Origin: Tautonia plasticadhaerens
GTDB taxonomy: Bacteria; Planctomycetota; Planctomycetia; Isosphaerales; Isosphaeraceae
Length of the DNA stretch: 64,000 nucleotides
Reading direction: 5' to 3'
Assembly (NCBI RefSeq): GCF_007752535.1
Contig: NZ_CP036426.1
Span: forward strand, 7,564,001 to 7,628,000
The translations under genes were made by a program, and so were the position numbers. Positions 55,295 through 63,575 of the stretch are shown piece by piece; position 1 is the first letter of the stretch, and each line of letters starts with the position of its first letter. The notes below the pieces were generated by a model, which ran no database searches, was not told the origin of the DNA, and worked only from the letters and a program-made list of their open reading frames with translations.

Positions 55295-56680
55295 ATGAAG
55301 CGCATCGGCATCCTGACCGCCGGAGGCGACACGCCCGCCCTCAACGCCACGATCGCCGGGGCGGTGGAGCGCGCCAACCAGCTCCGGATCGAGGTCTTCG
55401 GGCTGATCAAGGGGTTCAGCGGGCTGCTCAACCCCGAGGTGCCCCACGTCCACCTGAATCCCCTGTTCCAGGTGATCCCGGAGCTGGACGCCGCGCGGGG
55501 GGGGACGATCCTCGGGGCCTCGCGCGACTACGTCGCCAGCGACGACCGGGAGACGATCGAGCGGGTCGTCGAGCGGCTGAACCGGCTCGGGGTGGAGGGC
55601 CTGATCTGCGTCGGCGGCGACGGGACGCTCAACGGCATGCAGGCGCTCTGCGACTACCTGCCCGCCGTGCTGGCCCCCAAGACGATCGACAACGACCTCG
55701 GCCTGAATTACCCCGACGAGTCCACCGAATTCGTCCGGGAGCCCGACGAGTCCTCGACGAAGGGCTTCCGCGACGCGAAGCGCCCGGAGCGGCCCTTCGA
55801 GCTGGAGGAGATGGTCAACTTCGCCACCCCCGGCTTCGCCACCTCGGTCTTCGTCTCCGCCCAGAACGTGCAGCGGATCCGGACCACCGCCGAGAGCCAC
55901 CGGCGGGTCGCCATCATCGAGGTCATGGGCCGGGACTGCGGCATGATCGCCCTGGGCACCGCCTTCGGCCAGCCGGACATGATCCTCGTGCCCGAGGTGC
56001 CCGTCATCCCCGAGGCGGTGGTGACCCGGGTCCTGGAGATCCTCGACCGCCAGAAGCACGCGGTGCTGGTCGTCTCGGAGGGGATCAAGGACGCCCAGGG
56101 CAACAACTTCGGCGCCGTCCGGCAGACCAAGGACCCGGCGGGGAACCTGCAATACTCCGGGGCGGCCGAGGCGGTCAAGCAGATCCTCGTCGAGCACATC
56201 GGCGACGCCTTCTTCACGAGGAAGCGGCGCAACGAGAGCGCCGACGCGGCGATCTTCTGCCGGAAGATCGGCCACACCCAGCGCGGGGGCCGGCCGATCC
56301 GGTTCGACCGCTACCAGGCCTCGCAGCTCGGCGGGGAGTCGGTGGACCTGCTCGTCGAGGGGAGGCACAACCACATGGCCACCCTGCAATATCGCCAGGG
56401 CGGCTTCGTGCACGAGGGGATCGACGCCTCCCGGCTCCGGGACCGCTGGGGGGTGATCCACGCCCGGCCGCTCTCCCGGAGCTTCTACGACGAGAAGCGA
56501 TTCGGCCCGTCGAGCAAGGGGGTGGCCTACCTCCAGGCGATCTTCTCCGACGCCCTGGGCTCCGAGGACCTGGAGTCCCAGCGCCCGCTGTTCGACACCG
56601 GGAACCTCGTCCGCCCCTACGATTCGGTGAACTTTCACGTCAACAAGCGAATCCGGAGGCTCCCGCCCCAGGGGGAATGA
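55295..56680 (+). CDS. 6-phosphofructokinase
   Basis: Glycolytic enzyme of 461 aa that phosphorylates fructose 6-phosphate. RIGILTAGGDTPALNATI is the nucleotide-site N-terminus; GGDGT is at residues 107-111 and the catalytic loop PKTIDND has K129 before TIDND; VMGRDCGMIAL is the sugar-binding MGR segment. The pair Gly (in GGDG) plus Lys (before TIDND) is the pattern of ATP-using group III enzymes, whereas PPi-users usually have Asp at the first position; cofactor thus probably ATP (inference). It is longer than E. coli PfkA, with an insert (YPDESTEFVREPDESSTKG) after the catalytic loop. Confidence 0.93.
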   Translation: MKRIGILTAGGDTPALNATIAGAVERANQLRIEVFGLIKGFSGLLNPEVPHVHLNPLFQVIPELDAARGGTILGASRDYVASDDRETIERVVERLNRLGVEGLICVGGDGTLNGMQALCDYLPAVLAPKTIDNDLGLNYPDESTEFVREPDESSTKGFRDAKRPERPFELEEMVNFATPGFATSVFVSAQNVQRIRTTAESHRRVAIIEVMGRDCGMIALGTAFGQPDMILVPEVPVIPEAVVTRVLEILDRQKHAVLVVSEGIKDAQGNNFGAVRQTKDPAGNLQYSGAAEAVKQILVEHIGDAFFTRKRRNESADAAIFCRKIGHTQRGGRPIRFDRYQASQLGGESVDLLVEGRHNHMATLQYRQGGFVHEGIDASRLRDRWGVIHARPLSRSFYDEKRFGPSSKGVAYLQAIFSDALGSEDLESQRPLFDTGNLVRPYDSVNFHVNKRIRRLPPQGE

Positions 56681-56681
56681 T

Positions 56682-56698
56682 CCCCCCGCGGCGGGGGG
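56682..56698 (+). terminator. Hairpin after phosphofructokinase gene
   Basis: CCCCCCG (56682-56688) pairs with CGGGGGG (56692-56698) around a 3-nt loop, starting 2 nt after the stop and followed by GGTTGCC. A compact terminator candidate. Confidence 0.6.
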
Positions 56699-56842
56699 GT
56701 TGCCGGCGGCCCGTCATTTGCCTAGAGTCCGGGGGCGATCTCCCGCCAAGGACAGGGGCCGTTCTCGATCCGCGACGAGCCGCCGCGACCCGGACGGAGC
56801 CGGTCGCGAGCGATTCGACGTCCGACCATCCCGAGGTTTCTC

Positions 56843-57868
56843 TTGCCGATCACACGCACGAGCCAGACGCGCGACCGCCTCTCGATCCTCCGACCCGAGG
56901 CAGGCGCGGGCGGCGACCCCGAGTCCGGGGCCGAGACCCTCGCCTCGGCCGTCCGTCGCGGCCTGACTCACGAGCCGAAGTGGCTGCCCTGCCGATTCCT
57001 CTACGACGCGACCGGCTCCGAGCTCTTCGAGCAGATCTGCGAGCAGCCCGAGTACTACCCGACCCGGACCGAGGACGCGATCCTCCGCGACCAGGCCGGG
57101 GAGATGGTCGCCGGCTGGGACGAGGCCCCGGTGATGATCGAGCTGGGCAGCGGCAGCTCGACCAAGACGCGGAGGCTCATCGAGGCGGCCCTGGACGCGT
57201 ATGACCGCCTCCATTACGTCCCGGTCGACGTCTCGGAGACCATCCTCGAGGAATCGGCCCGGTCGCTGGTCGACGACTATCCGGCGTTGAACGTCACCGG
57301 GATCGTCTCCGACTACCACACGGCCCTGCGGGCGGTCCGACGCCGATTCCCGGGCCCCAAGCTGGTCGTCTTCCTCGGGTCGAGCCTGGGGAACTTCGAC
57401 GACGAGGACGCCGTCGCGCTGCTCCGCCACCTCTCCGAGGCCCTCGGCCCCGAGGACCGGCTGCTGATCGGCCTCGACCAGGTCAAGGACGCGGCGACCC
57501 TGGAAGCCGCCTACGACGACGCCGCGGGAGTGACCGCCCGGTTCAGCAAGAACATCCTCACGCGGATCAACCGGGAGCTGGACGCCGACTTCGACCCCGA
57601 CCGCTTCGCCTACCAGGCCCGGTTCGTCCCCGAGCGGCACCGGGTCGAGATGCGGCTGATCAGCGACCGTGAGCAGGACGTGGCCATCCCGGGGGCGGGC
57701 CTGCGGGTCCGCTTCGCCGCGGGGGAGTCGATCCACGTCGAGAACTCGCACAAATACACGCCGGGACTGCTCCGGGACCTGGCGAGCCGATCCGGCTTCG
57801 TCGAGGAAGGGTCCTGGTCGGACCCGGACCGCTACTTCCGGGTCCAGCGCTGGCGGCCTCGGGTCTGA
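56843..57868 (+). CDS. egtD: L-histidine N-alpha-methyltransferase EgtD
   Basis: SAM-dependent enzyme of 341 aa that trimethylates histidine to hercynine, the first step of ergothioneine synthesis. LYDATGSELFEQICEQPEYY is the EgtD head, IELGSGSSTKTR the SAM-binding glycine motif, YVPVDVSETIL the acidic strand-2 end, and VVFLGSSLGNFDDEDA the histidine-site segment; the C-terminus (ESIHVENSHKYTP) carries the E-N-S-H-K-Y signature. Start is TTG at 56843; no ATG or GTG lies near the family start. It converges on egtB across a strong hairpin. Confidence 0.94.
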   Translation: MPITRTSQTRDRLSILRPEAGAGGDPESGAETLASAVRRGLTHEPKWLPCRFLYDATGSELFEQICEQPEYYPTRTEDAILRDQAGEMVAGWDEAPVMIELGSGSSTKTRRLIEAALDAYDRLHYVPVDVSETILEESARSLVDDYPALNVTGIVSDYHTALRAVRRRFPGPKLVVFLGSSLGNFDDEDAVALLRHLSEALGPEDRLLIGLDQVKDAATLEAAYDDAAGVTARFSKNILTRINRELDADFDPDRFAYQARFVPERHRVEMRLISDREQDVAIPGAGLRVRFAAGESIHVENSHKYTPGLLRDLASRSGFVEEGSWSDPDRYFRVQRWRPRV

Positions 57869-57898
57869 CCCGGCCTCCCGAGACCCGATCGGTTCGAG

Positions 57899-57937
57899 CA
57901 CGGCCCGCCGCCGGGGAATTCCCGGCGTCGGGCCGTG
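57899..57937. terminator. Bidirectional terminator between egtD and egtB
   Basis: A 17-bp stem with one mismatch: 57899-57915 starting CACGGCCCG pairs with 57921-57937 ending CGGGCCGTG, loop GAATT. It is the longest hairpin noted in the window and sits in the 127-bp gap of the converging genes. Confidence 0.7.
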
Positions 57938-57995
57938 TCCGTGCCGGGTTTCGCGGCGGGGAGGCCCGGCCTCCCCGCCCCTCCCCGATTCGCGC

Positions 57996-59318
57996 TCAGC
58001 CGACCTGGGCGAGGCGGACGCCGGAGAACTGCCATCGGGCGTCGGGGTAGAAGAAGTTCCGGTAGGTGGGCCGGATGTGGGACCTCGGGGTCGCGCAGGA
58101 GCCGCCCCGCAGGACGTGCTGGTTGCACATGAACTTGCCGTTGTACTCGCCGACGGCCCCCTTCGCGGGCCGGAACCCGGGATAGGGGAGGTAGGCGCTG
58201 GCGGTCCACTCCCAGACGTCGCCGAAGACCTGGGCCGGCTCGTTCTCGGGGCCGCCGGCCGGGGGTGCGGGGTGGAACCGCTCGTCGTCCGCGAAGTTGC
58301 CCGAGACGGCCACGTCGGCGGCGGTCTCCCACTCGGCCTCGGTCAGCAGGCGGCAGCCGGACCAACGGGCGAAGGCGTCGGCCTCGTAGTAGCTGACGTG
58401 GCAGGCCGGCTCGGCCGGGTCGACCGGCCGCATGCCGGCCAGGGTGAAGGTCGACCAGCCGTCGTCGCCGCGCTCCCAGTACAGCGGGGCCCGCCAGCCG
58501 TGTTGCTGGACGGCCGCCCAGCCGTCGGAGAGCCAGTGGTCGGGGCGGTCGTAGCCGCCGTCGGCGATGAACTCCAGGAACTCGCCGCTGGTCGCCGGCC
58601 GGGAGGCGACCCGGAAGGCCTCGACGAACTGCCGGTGGCGGGGCCCTTCGTTGTCGAAGGCGAACCCGTCGCCGCCGTGGCCGATCCAGCGGACCCCCTC
58701 CGGGTAGGAGATCCAGCGCCGCGGTGCGGCGTCGACGGCGGGCCCGGCGGGCCGGTCCCGGAAGGCGGGGCGGAGCGGGTTGTGCCAGAGGGCGTGCTTC
58801 AGGTCGGTCAGCAGCAGTTCCTGGTGCTGCTGCTCGTGGTTCAGGCCGAGGACGACGAGCGGGGCGAACCGCTCGACCTGGGACGGGTCGGCCGACCGGA
58901 GCAAGACGACCATCCGCTCGTCGATCGACTCGCGATAGGCGAGGGCCTCCCGGACGGTCGGCCGGGAGAGCAGACCGCGCCGGGGCCGGGGGATCCGCTC
59001 GCCGACGGCGTTGTAGTAGGAGTTGAAGAGGAACGAGAACCGGGGGTGGAAGGTCCGGTAGCCCGGGTCGACCGCCGAGAGGATGAATTCCTCGAAGAAC
59101 CAGGTCGTGTGCGCCAGGTGCCATTTGGCCGGGCTGGCGTCGGGCATCGACTGGAGGACGAAGTCCTCGGGCTCCAGGGTCGAACAGAGCCCGGTCGAGG
59201 CCCGACGCACCCGGAGGAAGTCCCGGATGAGCGAGTCGACCGGATCGGATGGGGATGGGGGCACACCGGGAGGGCCGGGATCCTGATCCTGGACCGGGGT
59301 GCGGGTCGGTCGCGACAT
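57996..59318 (-). CDS. egtB: Ergothioneine sulfoxide synthase EgtB
   Basis: Non-heme iron enzyme of 440 aa that joins hercynine to a sulfur donor with oxygen, forming the sulfoxide precursor of ergothioneine. The N-terminal DinB-like helical domain gives the iron ligands: WHLAHTTWFFEEF and NHEQQHQELLLTD (H-x3-H-x-E). From about residue 205 follows an FGE/sulfatase-modifying-type domain (WIGHGGDGFAFDNEGPRHR, LLTEAEWETAA, VWEWTASAYLPYPGF, VLRGGSCATP). Whether the donor is gamma-glutamylcysteine or cysteine cannot be told. EgtC and EgtE are absent from the window. ATG at 59318 (MSRPTRTP) is preferred over one 39 bp upstream. Confidence 0.94.
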   Translation of the reverse strand: MSRPTRTPVQDQDPGPPGVPPSPSDPVDSLIRDFLRVRRASTGLCSTLEPEDFVLQSMPDASPAKWHLAHTTWFFEEFILSAVDPGYRTFHPRFSFLFNSYYNAVGERIPRPRRGLLSRPTVREALAYRESIDERMVVLLRSADPSQVERFAPLVVLGLNHEQQHQELLLTDLKHALWHNPLRPAFRDRPAGPAVDAAPRRWISYPEGVRWIGHGGDGFAFDNEGPRHRQFVEAFRVASRPATSGEFLEFIADGGYDRPDHWLSDGWAAVQQHGWRAPLYWERGDDGWSTFTLAGMRPVDPAEPACHVSYYEADAFARWSGCRLLTEAEWETAADVAVSGNFADDERFHPAPPAGGPENEPAQVFGDVWEWTASAYLPYPGFRPAKGAVGEYNGKFMCNQHVLRGGSCATPRSHIRPTYRNFFYPDARWQFSGVRLAQVG

Positions 59319-59461
59319 CGCGAGTCTCCGGGGATCCGCGCTTCGGGGAGGGGGCAATCCCTTGTTCTAGGGGCGCCCGGGGGGGTCGTCAAGCGTCCGG
59401 ATGGCGGGGCGAATGGTGGGCCGATCCCCGGCAATCCCGGAAGAATCCGAGAAAAAGGCAA

Positions 59462-59492
59462 TTAAGATCCGGCGATCCCACGATGATCTTAA
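59462..59492. promoter_or_regulatory. Operator-like inverted repeat at the head of the phage module
   Basis: TTAAGATC (59462-59469) and GATCTTAA (59485-59492), perfect 8-bp arms 15 nt apart, in an AT-rich island. It lies 87 bp before the first phage-module gene, which encodes a small HTH protein that may bind it (inference). Confidence 0.5.
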
Positions 59493-59579
59493 GCAGAGCG
59501 GGGCGTCATCCCCGACGCGGAGGGGCGACGAAGGCCCCGAGGCGAGGGGCCGGCCGCACCCGAGAGCACGCCCCATGCG

Positions 59580-59912
59580 ATGAAACGCCGCGACGATGAG
59601 TGTCGCGGGTCCGAGGCCCGGCGGGCCGTCCGACGCCGAGAGTCCGATTTTATGAACACCCCGACGAGGGCGAGCGAGGCGGCCGAGCCGCGCCGCGTCC
59701 CCCCCCTGCCCCCCGAGGCGAGCCCCGGGAGGCGCTGGCGGTTCCGCCGCAATCTGGTCATCTACCTGGCCCACCGCCGCAACGGCCTGTCCCAGCGCTT
59801 CCTGGCCGACGTCTTCGACCTGCCGCGGTCCCGGATCGCGGAGATCATCAAGGAATTCGCCGCGTACGACACCCTGGACGACCACGCAAGCCCGGCCGAC
59901 TCCGCGGCCTGA
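59580..59912 (+). CDS. Small HTH protein of phage module
   Basis: A 110-aa basic protein. The core NLVIYLAHRRNGLSQRFLAD followed by VFDLPRSRIAEIIKEF reads as a helix-turn-helix: an Arg-rich helix, then LSQRFLADVF, a turn, and the recognition helix SRIAEIIKE. It precedes the terminase gene by 59 bp, the place of a small terminase subunit or a module regulator; small terminases are also HTH DNA-binding proteins. Either is possible. ATG 59652 is an alternative start that drops a charged N-terminus. Confidence 0.6.
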   Translation: MKRRDDECRGSEARRAVRRRESDFMNTPTRASEAAEPRRVPPLPPEASPGRRWRFRRNLVIYLAHRRNGLSQRFLADVFDLPRSRIAEIIKEFAAYDTLDDHASPADSAA

Positions 59913-59971
59913 CCCCGAGGGCCCGCCGGCCGTCCCCCCCGGGAGGCGGCCGGCCGGTTGAAGGTCCGACC

Positions 59972-61513
59972 ATGACGAAACGACGACGAGAGACGACCCC
60001 CGAGCCCGTCCCGAGCCTGGGATCGAGGCCCGACTCCGAGCGGAGCCTGCGACGGTGGGTCCGGGAGTACGCCGGCCTGAGGATCCCCCATCGGGCCGTC
60101 TGCCGGGGGCACCAGTCCCCCTGGCGGTTCTTCGCCGACGCCTTCCTGCTGCGGCCCCCGGTCGCCCTGGTGCTGGGCCCCCGGGGGGGCGGCAAGTCCT
60201 ACCTGTCGGCCCTGGAGACGCACCTGACCAGCCGCTTCGACCCCGGCCACGGCACCCGGCTGCTGGGGGGGAGCCTGGCGCAATCGCAGCAGGCCCACCA
60301 GGCGCTGGCGGAGCTGGCCCGAGACGACCCGGCCCTGGCGAAGCTCACCGAGTCGAAGGCCCTCTACGCCAACGGCTCCGAGGTCCGGGTGCTCGCCGCC
60401 TCGCCGACGAGCGTCCGGGGGCCCCACGTGCCGAGCCTGAAGCTGGACGAGGTCGACGAGATCGACCCGGAATGCCGTGACGCGGCGCTGGGCATGTGCA
60501 TGAACCGGGGCGAGACGCCCGCCTCGGTGCTGATGACCTCGACCTGGCACCGGGTCGATGGCCCGATGTCGAGGCTGATCGAGCGCGCCCACGCCGGCGA
60601 GTTCCCGTTCTACTCCTTCTGCGTCTTCGAGGTCCTCGAACGCTGCCCCGATCGCCGGAGCGGCCGGGACCTGGAGAAGTGCCCGGAGTGCCCGCTGGTC
60701 TCCTGGTGCCACGAGGACCGGGACGCCGACCCCCTGGGGAGACCCAAGGCGAAGCGGGCGACGGGGCACTACGGGATCGACGCCTTGATCCAGAAGGCGC
60801 GGGTCGTCAGCGGCCGGACCTTCGAGGCGGATTACCTCTGCCGGGGGCCCAAGGCCGACGGGCTCTGGTTCGCCGAGTTCGACCCGGTGGTGAACGTCTC
60901 CGAGGCGGCCGAGTACGACCCGACGGCGCCGGTGCACCTGGCGATCGACTCGGGCGTGCACACCGGCGCGGTCTACTTCCAGGTCGTCGCCCGGGCGACG
61001 CCGTCGGGGATGGCGGACGAGGTCCACGTCTTCGCCGAGTACCTGGAGGAGGGCAAGACGGCCGAGCACAACGCCCGGGAGATCCTGGAGCTGTCACGGG
61101 CCCGGTGCAACGGCCGGATCGACGTGGCCTCGACCGACCCGGCGGGCAACGCCCGGACGGCCGTCGGCCCGACGGTGCTCGGCGAATACGAGCGGACCGG
61201 CCTGAGGAACCTGAGCTTCTGGCCGAGCGGGGCGTCGGTGACCGACGGCCTGGCCCTGGTCGAGTCGTTCCTGAGGCCGGCCGACGGGGGGACCCGGCTG
61301 CTCGTGCACCCGAGGTGCGAGCACACGGTCCGGGCCTTCCGGAACTACCGACGGGAGAAGCGAGCCGGCCAGTGGACCGACCGGCCCGAGGACCCGCAGC
61401 ACCCGCACGAGGATCTGCTCGACGCCCTGCGGGGCGGCCTCCGGAACCGATATCCCGAGGGACGCCGCCCGCCGCCGCCGATGGGCCGGGTGCCCGCGCG
61501 GAGCGTCTTCTGA
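59972..61513 (+). CDS. Phage terminase large subunit
   Basis: DNA-packaging motor, 513 aa. ATPase: Walker A-like GPRGGGKS near residue 70, Walker B LKLDEVDEID, and coupling segment SVLMTSTWHR. A Cys cluster follows (C225, C237, C240, C246; RCPDRRS...KCPECPLVSWC), fit to bind Zn or Fe-S. The RNase H-like nuclease has its acidic residues in LAIDSGVHTGAVYF, ASTDPAGNARTA and HEDLLDALRGG. It cuts and translocates phage DNA into proheads together with the portal protein encoded next. It is complete, so packaging may be functional. Confidence 0.88.
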   Translation: MTKRRRETTPEPVPSLGSRPDSERSLRRWVREYAGLRIPHRAVCRGHQSPWRFFADAFLLRPPVALVLGPRGGGKSYLSALETHLTSRFDPGHGTRLLGGSLAQSQQAHQALAELARDDPALAKLTESKALYANGSEVRVLAASPTSVRGPHVPSLKLDEVDEIDPECRDAALGMCMNRGETPASVLMTSTWHRVDGPMSRLIERAHAGEFPFYSFCVFEVLERCPDRRSGRDLEKCPECPLVSWCHEDRDADPLGRPKAKRATGHYGIDALIQKARVVSGRTFEADYLCRGPKADGLWFAEFDPVVNVSEAAEYDPTAPVHLAIDSGVHTGAVYFQVVARATPSGMADEVHVFAEYLEEGKTAEHNAREILELSRARCNGRIDVASTDPAGNARTAVGPTVLGEYERTGLRNLSFWPSGASVTDGLALVESFLRPADGGTRLLVHPRCEHTVRAFRNYRREKRAGQWTDRPEDPQHPHEDLLDALRGGLRNRYPEGRRPPPPMGRVPARSVF

Positions 61514-61609
61514 CGCGGGGAGGGGCCGGACGGATCGGCCGGGAACGGGAGGGAGCCGTCGCAGGAGGAATGAGGACATTTTCACCCCGAATCTCACCCA
61601 GAAACCACC

Positions 61610-63241
61610 ATGACGACCGATCGTGAGACGCTCGACCTGCTCGGCCGCCGGCATCCGGAGTGGCAGGAGCATTGCCAGCGATGGCGCTGGCTGCTCGACT
61701 CGCTCGAGGGCGGCGAGCGCTACCGCCAGGCGGTCTACGGCTTCGACCGCCGGGGCCTGCCGGTCCGCAACCTGGTCCGCCACAAGCGCGAATACCCCGA
61801 CCCCCGGGAGGCGGCCGGCGCCTCCCCGATGCCCGGGTCCGACCCGTTCGCCCCGGCCCTCCCCTTCGGGGCCGACCCGGCCGCCTTCGCCACCGACGAC
61901 GACTACGAGCTCCGACGCGCCCGGACCCCCGTGCCGACTTTCCTGGCCGAGGCGGTCGAGACGCACCTGGCCCGGGTCTACTCCCGGGAGATCCGCCGCC
62001 TCGGCCCCGACGCGCTGACGGGCTGGTGGCAGGACGTCGACGGGTGCGGCACGACGATCGACCAGTGGATGGCCGAGACCGTCGCCCCGCTGCTGCTGAC
62101 CCTCGGCCAGCTCGACCTCTGCTTCGACCACCCCCCCGCCCCCCCCGGCGAGGAGGTCGAGACCAGGGCCGACCAGGCGAGGCTGGGCCTCGACTCCTGC
62201 GTCGCCTCCTGCATCCTGCCGGAGAACATGCTCTGGTGGCGGCTCGACGAGTCCGGGCGGCGCTACGAAGAGTGCCTGGTCCTGGAGCGACACGACTCCG
62301 GGGACGGGCCCCGGACCCGTTACCGGCACTGGACCGCCGAGGGCTCGACCCTGTACGACGAGGACGGGGAGGCCCTGGCGGTGACGCCCCACCCGTTCGG
62401 CCGCGTGCCGATCGTCCGCGTCTTCGACCGCCGCAAGCCGCGCTGCCGGAACATCGGCCAGTCGCGATATGAAGGCATCGCCGAGCGCCAGCGCGAGTAC
62501 TACAACCGGGACTCGGAGCTGATCCTCTCCGACACCACCCAGGCCCACCCGCTGTTGCAGGGGCCGGAGGACTACGTCCAGCCCGACGGCTCGGTGCCGA
62601 TCGGGCCCGGCTGGCTGCTGCCCAAGAAGAAGAACTCGGGGGGCGGGGGCGCGACCTACGAGGGGTTCGACATCGTCGAATTCCCCAAGGACGGGGCCGA
62701 GTCGATCCGCAAGAACAAGGCCGACATCCGGGACGACGTCGACCGGGACGCCTCGCTCGTCCGCACCCCGGCGCGGGAGGCGGTCGCCCAGTCGGGCCTG
62801 GCGAAGATGCTCGACCAGGCCGACGGCAACAACCGCCTGGCCAAGATCGCCCGGGTGCTGGCCCAGGCGGAGCGGCTGGCCGCCGAGTTGGCGCTGACGG
62901 TGCTCGGCGACGGCGAGGCCGGGCCGTCGACCCCGGGGGCGATCGAGGTCGTCTACCCGGCCGAGTTCGACCTCTACACCACCGAGGCCGTGGCCCGGGC
63001 CTCGGCCGACTTCCAGGCCATCGCCGCCCGGGCCGGGGCCCTGCCCCGGTGCGAGGCCCTGATGCTGGCCCGGCTGCTCCGGCTCTGCCTGCCGGGGCTC
63101 AGCGACCCGCATTACGCCGAGTGCGAGCGGGAGATCGATCGGTACCTGGAGGGGCGATCCGCGGGCGGCGACCCGCCCTCGGCGGTCCCCTATGACGAGA
63201 TCGCCCGGCGTGACGTCTTCCAGGACATCAACGTCATCTGA
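61610..63241 (+). CDS. Phage portal-like protein
   Basis: A 543-aa protein placed directly after terminase, where portals lie. LTGWWQDVDGCGTTIDQWMA and IGQSRYEGIAERQREYYNRD resemble DUF4055-type portals, with a later long helix (SGLAKMLDQADGNNRLAKIA) for the portal stem region and a C-terminal helical segment. Portals form the dodecameric ring through which DNA enters the capsid. The assignment rests on position, size and these segments rather than a strong motif. 97 bp separate it from the terminase stop. Confidence 0.65.
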   Translation: MTTDRETLDLLGRRHPEWQEHCQRWRWLLDSLEGGERYRQAVYGFDRRGLPVRNLVRHKREYPDPREAAGASPMPGSDPFAPALPFGADPAAFATDDDYELRRARTPVPTFLAEAVETHLARVYSREIRRLGPDALTGWWQDVDGCGTTIDQWMAETVAPLLLTLGQLDLCFDHPPAPPGEEVETRADQARLGLDSCVASCILPENMLWWRLDESGRRYEECLVLERHDSGDGPRTRYRHWTAEGSTLYDEDGEALAVTPHPFGRVPIVRVFDRRKPRCRNIGQSRYEGIAERQREYYNRDSELILSDTTQAHPLLQGPEDYVQPDGSVPIGPGWLLPKKKNSGGGGATYEGFDIVEFPKDGAESIRKNKADIRDDVDRDASLVRTPAREAVAQSGLAKMLDQADGNNRLAKIARVLAQAERLAAELALTVLGDGEAGPSTPGAIEVVYPAEFDLYTTEAVARASADFQAIAARAGALPRCEALMLARLLRLCLPGLSDPHYAECEREIDRYLEGRSAGGDPPSAVPYDEIARRDVFQDINVI

Positions 63242-63324
63242 CCGTCCTCGCGGGGGCGACGACGCCCCCGGAGGCCACCTGTATTTTCCACAAACACTCA
63301 CAATAGAACAACTTCAAACGTCTA

Positions 63325-63350
63325 GCGGGCCGATTATCCGAGCGGCCCGC
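63325..63350 (+). terminator. Hairpin after portal-like gene
   Basis: GCGGGCC (63325-63331) pairs with GGCCCGC (63344-63350), loop 12 nt, behind an AT-rich stretch (63281-63322) that contrasts with its surroundings and may also hold a promoter for the following genes. Confidence 0.4.
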
Positions 63351-63429
63351 GCAGAGAAGGGTGGCCGGGGCGGGCGAGCGTCGACGTGGACGCGAGGGCG
63401 AGCCGGCCACCCGGAGGCAAGTCACCGAG

Positions 63430-63549
63430 ATGAATCCCGATGTGGTTACCAAGATCGTCTCCGCCATCTCCGTCGGGCTGTTCTTCCTGACGGTGGTGGT
63501 GACCCTGATCCTCCCCATGGCATACGGCCTCATCGGCCGTCGCCCCTGA
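63430..63549 (+). CDS. 39-aa single-pass membrane peptide
   Basis: A tiny protein, MNPDVVTKIVSAISVGLFFL and onward, with one membrane helix (about residues 9-33) and a basic end GRRP. It lies between the portal-like and scaffold-like genes. Small hydrophobic phage proteins of this kind can be holin-like or virion minor components; nothing specific supports either. AGTCACCGAG lies before the ATG. Confidence 0.5.
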   Translation: MNPDVVTKIVSAISVGLFFLTVVVTLILPMAYGLIGRRP

Positions 63550-63575
63550 CCGCAACCGAGCGCCGAGGACGGACC

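Noticed and set aside
59319-59461. Phage attachment site or tRNA left of the packaging module
   Set aside because: No tRNA-like cloverleaf or direct repeat could be found between egtB and the operator-like repeat; the right end is outside the window, so a matching att site cannot be tested.
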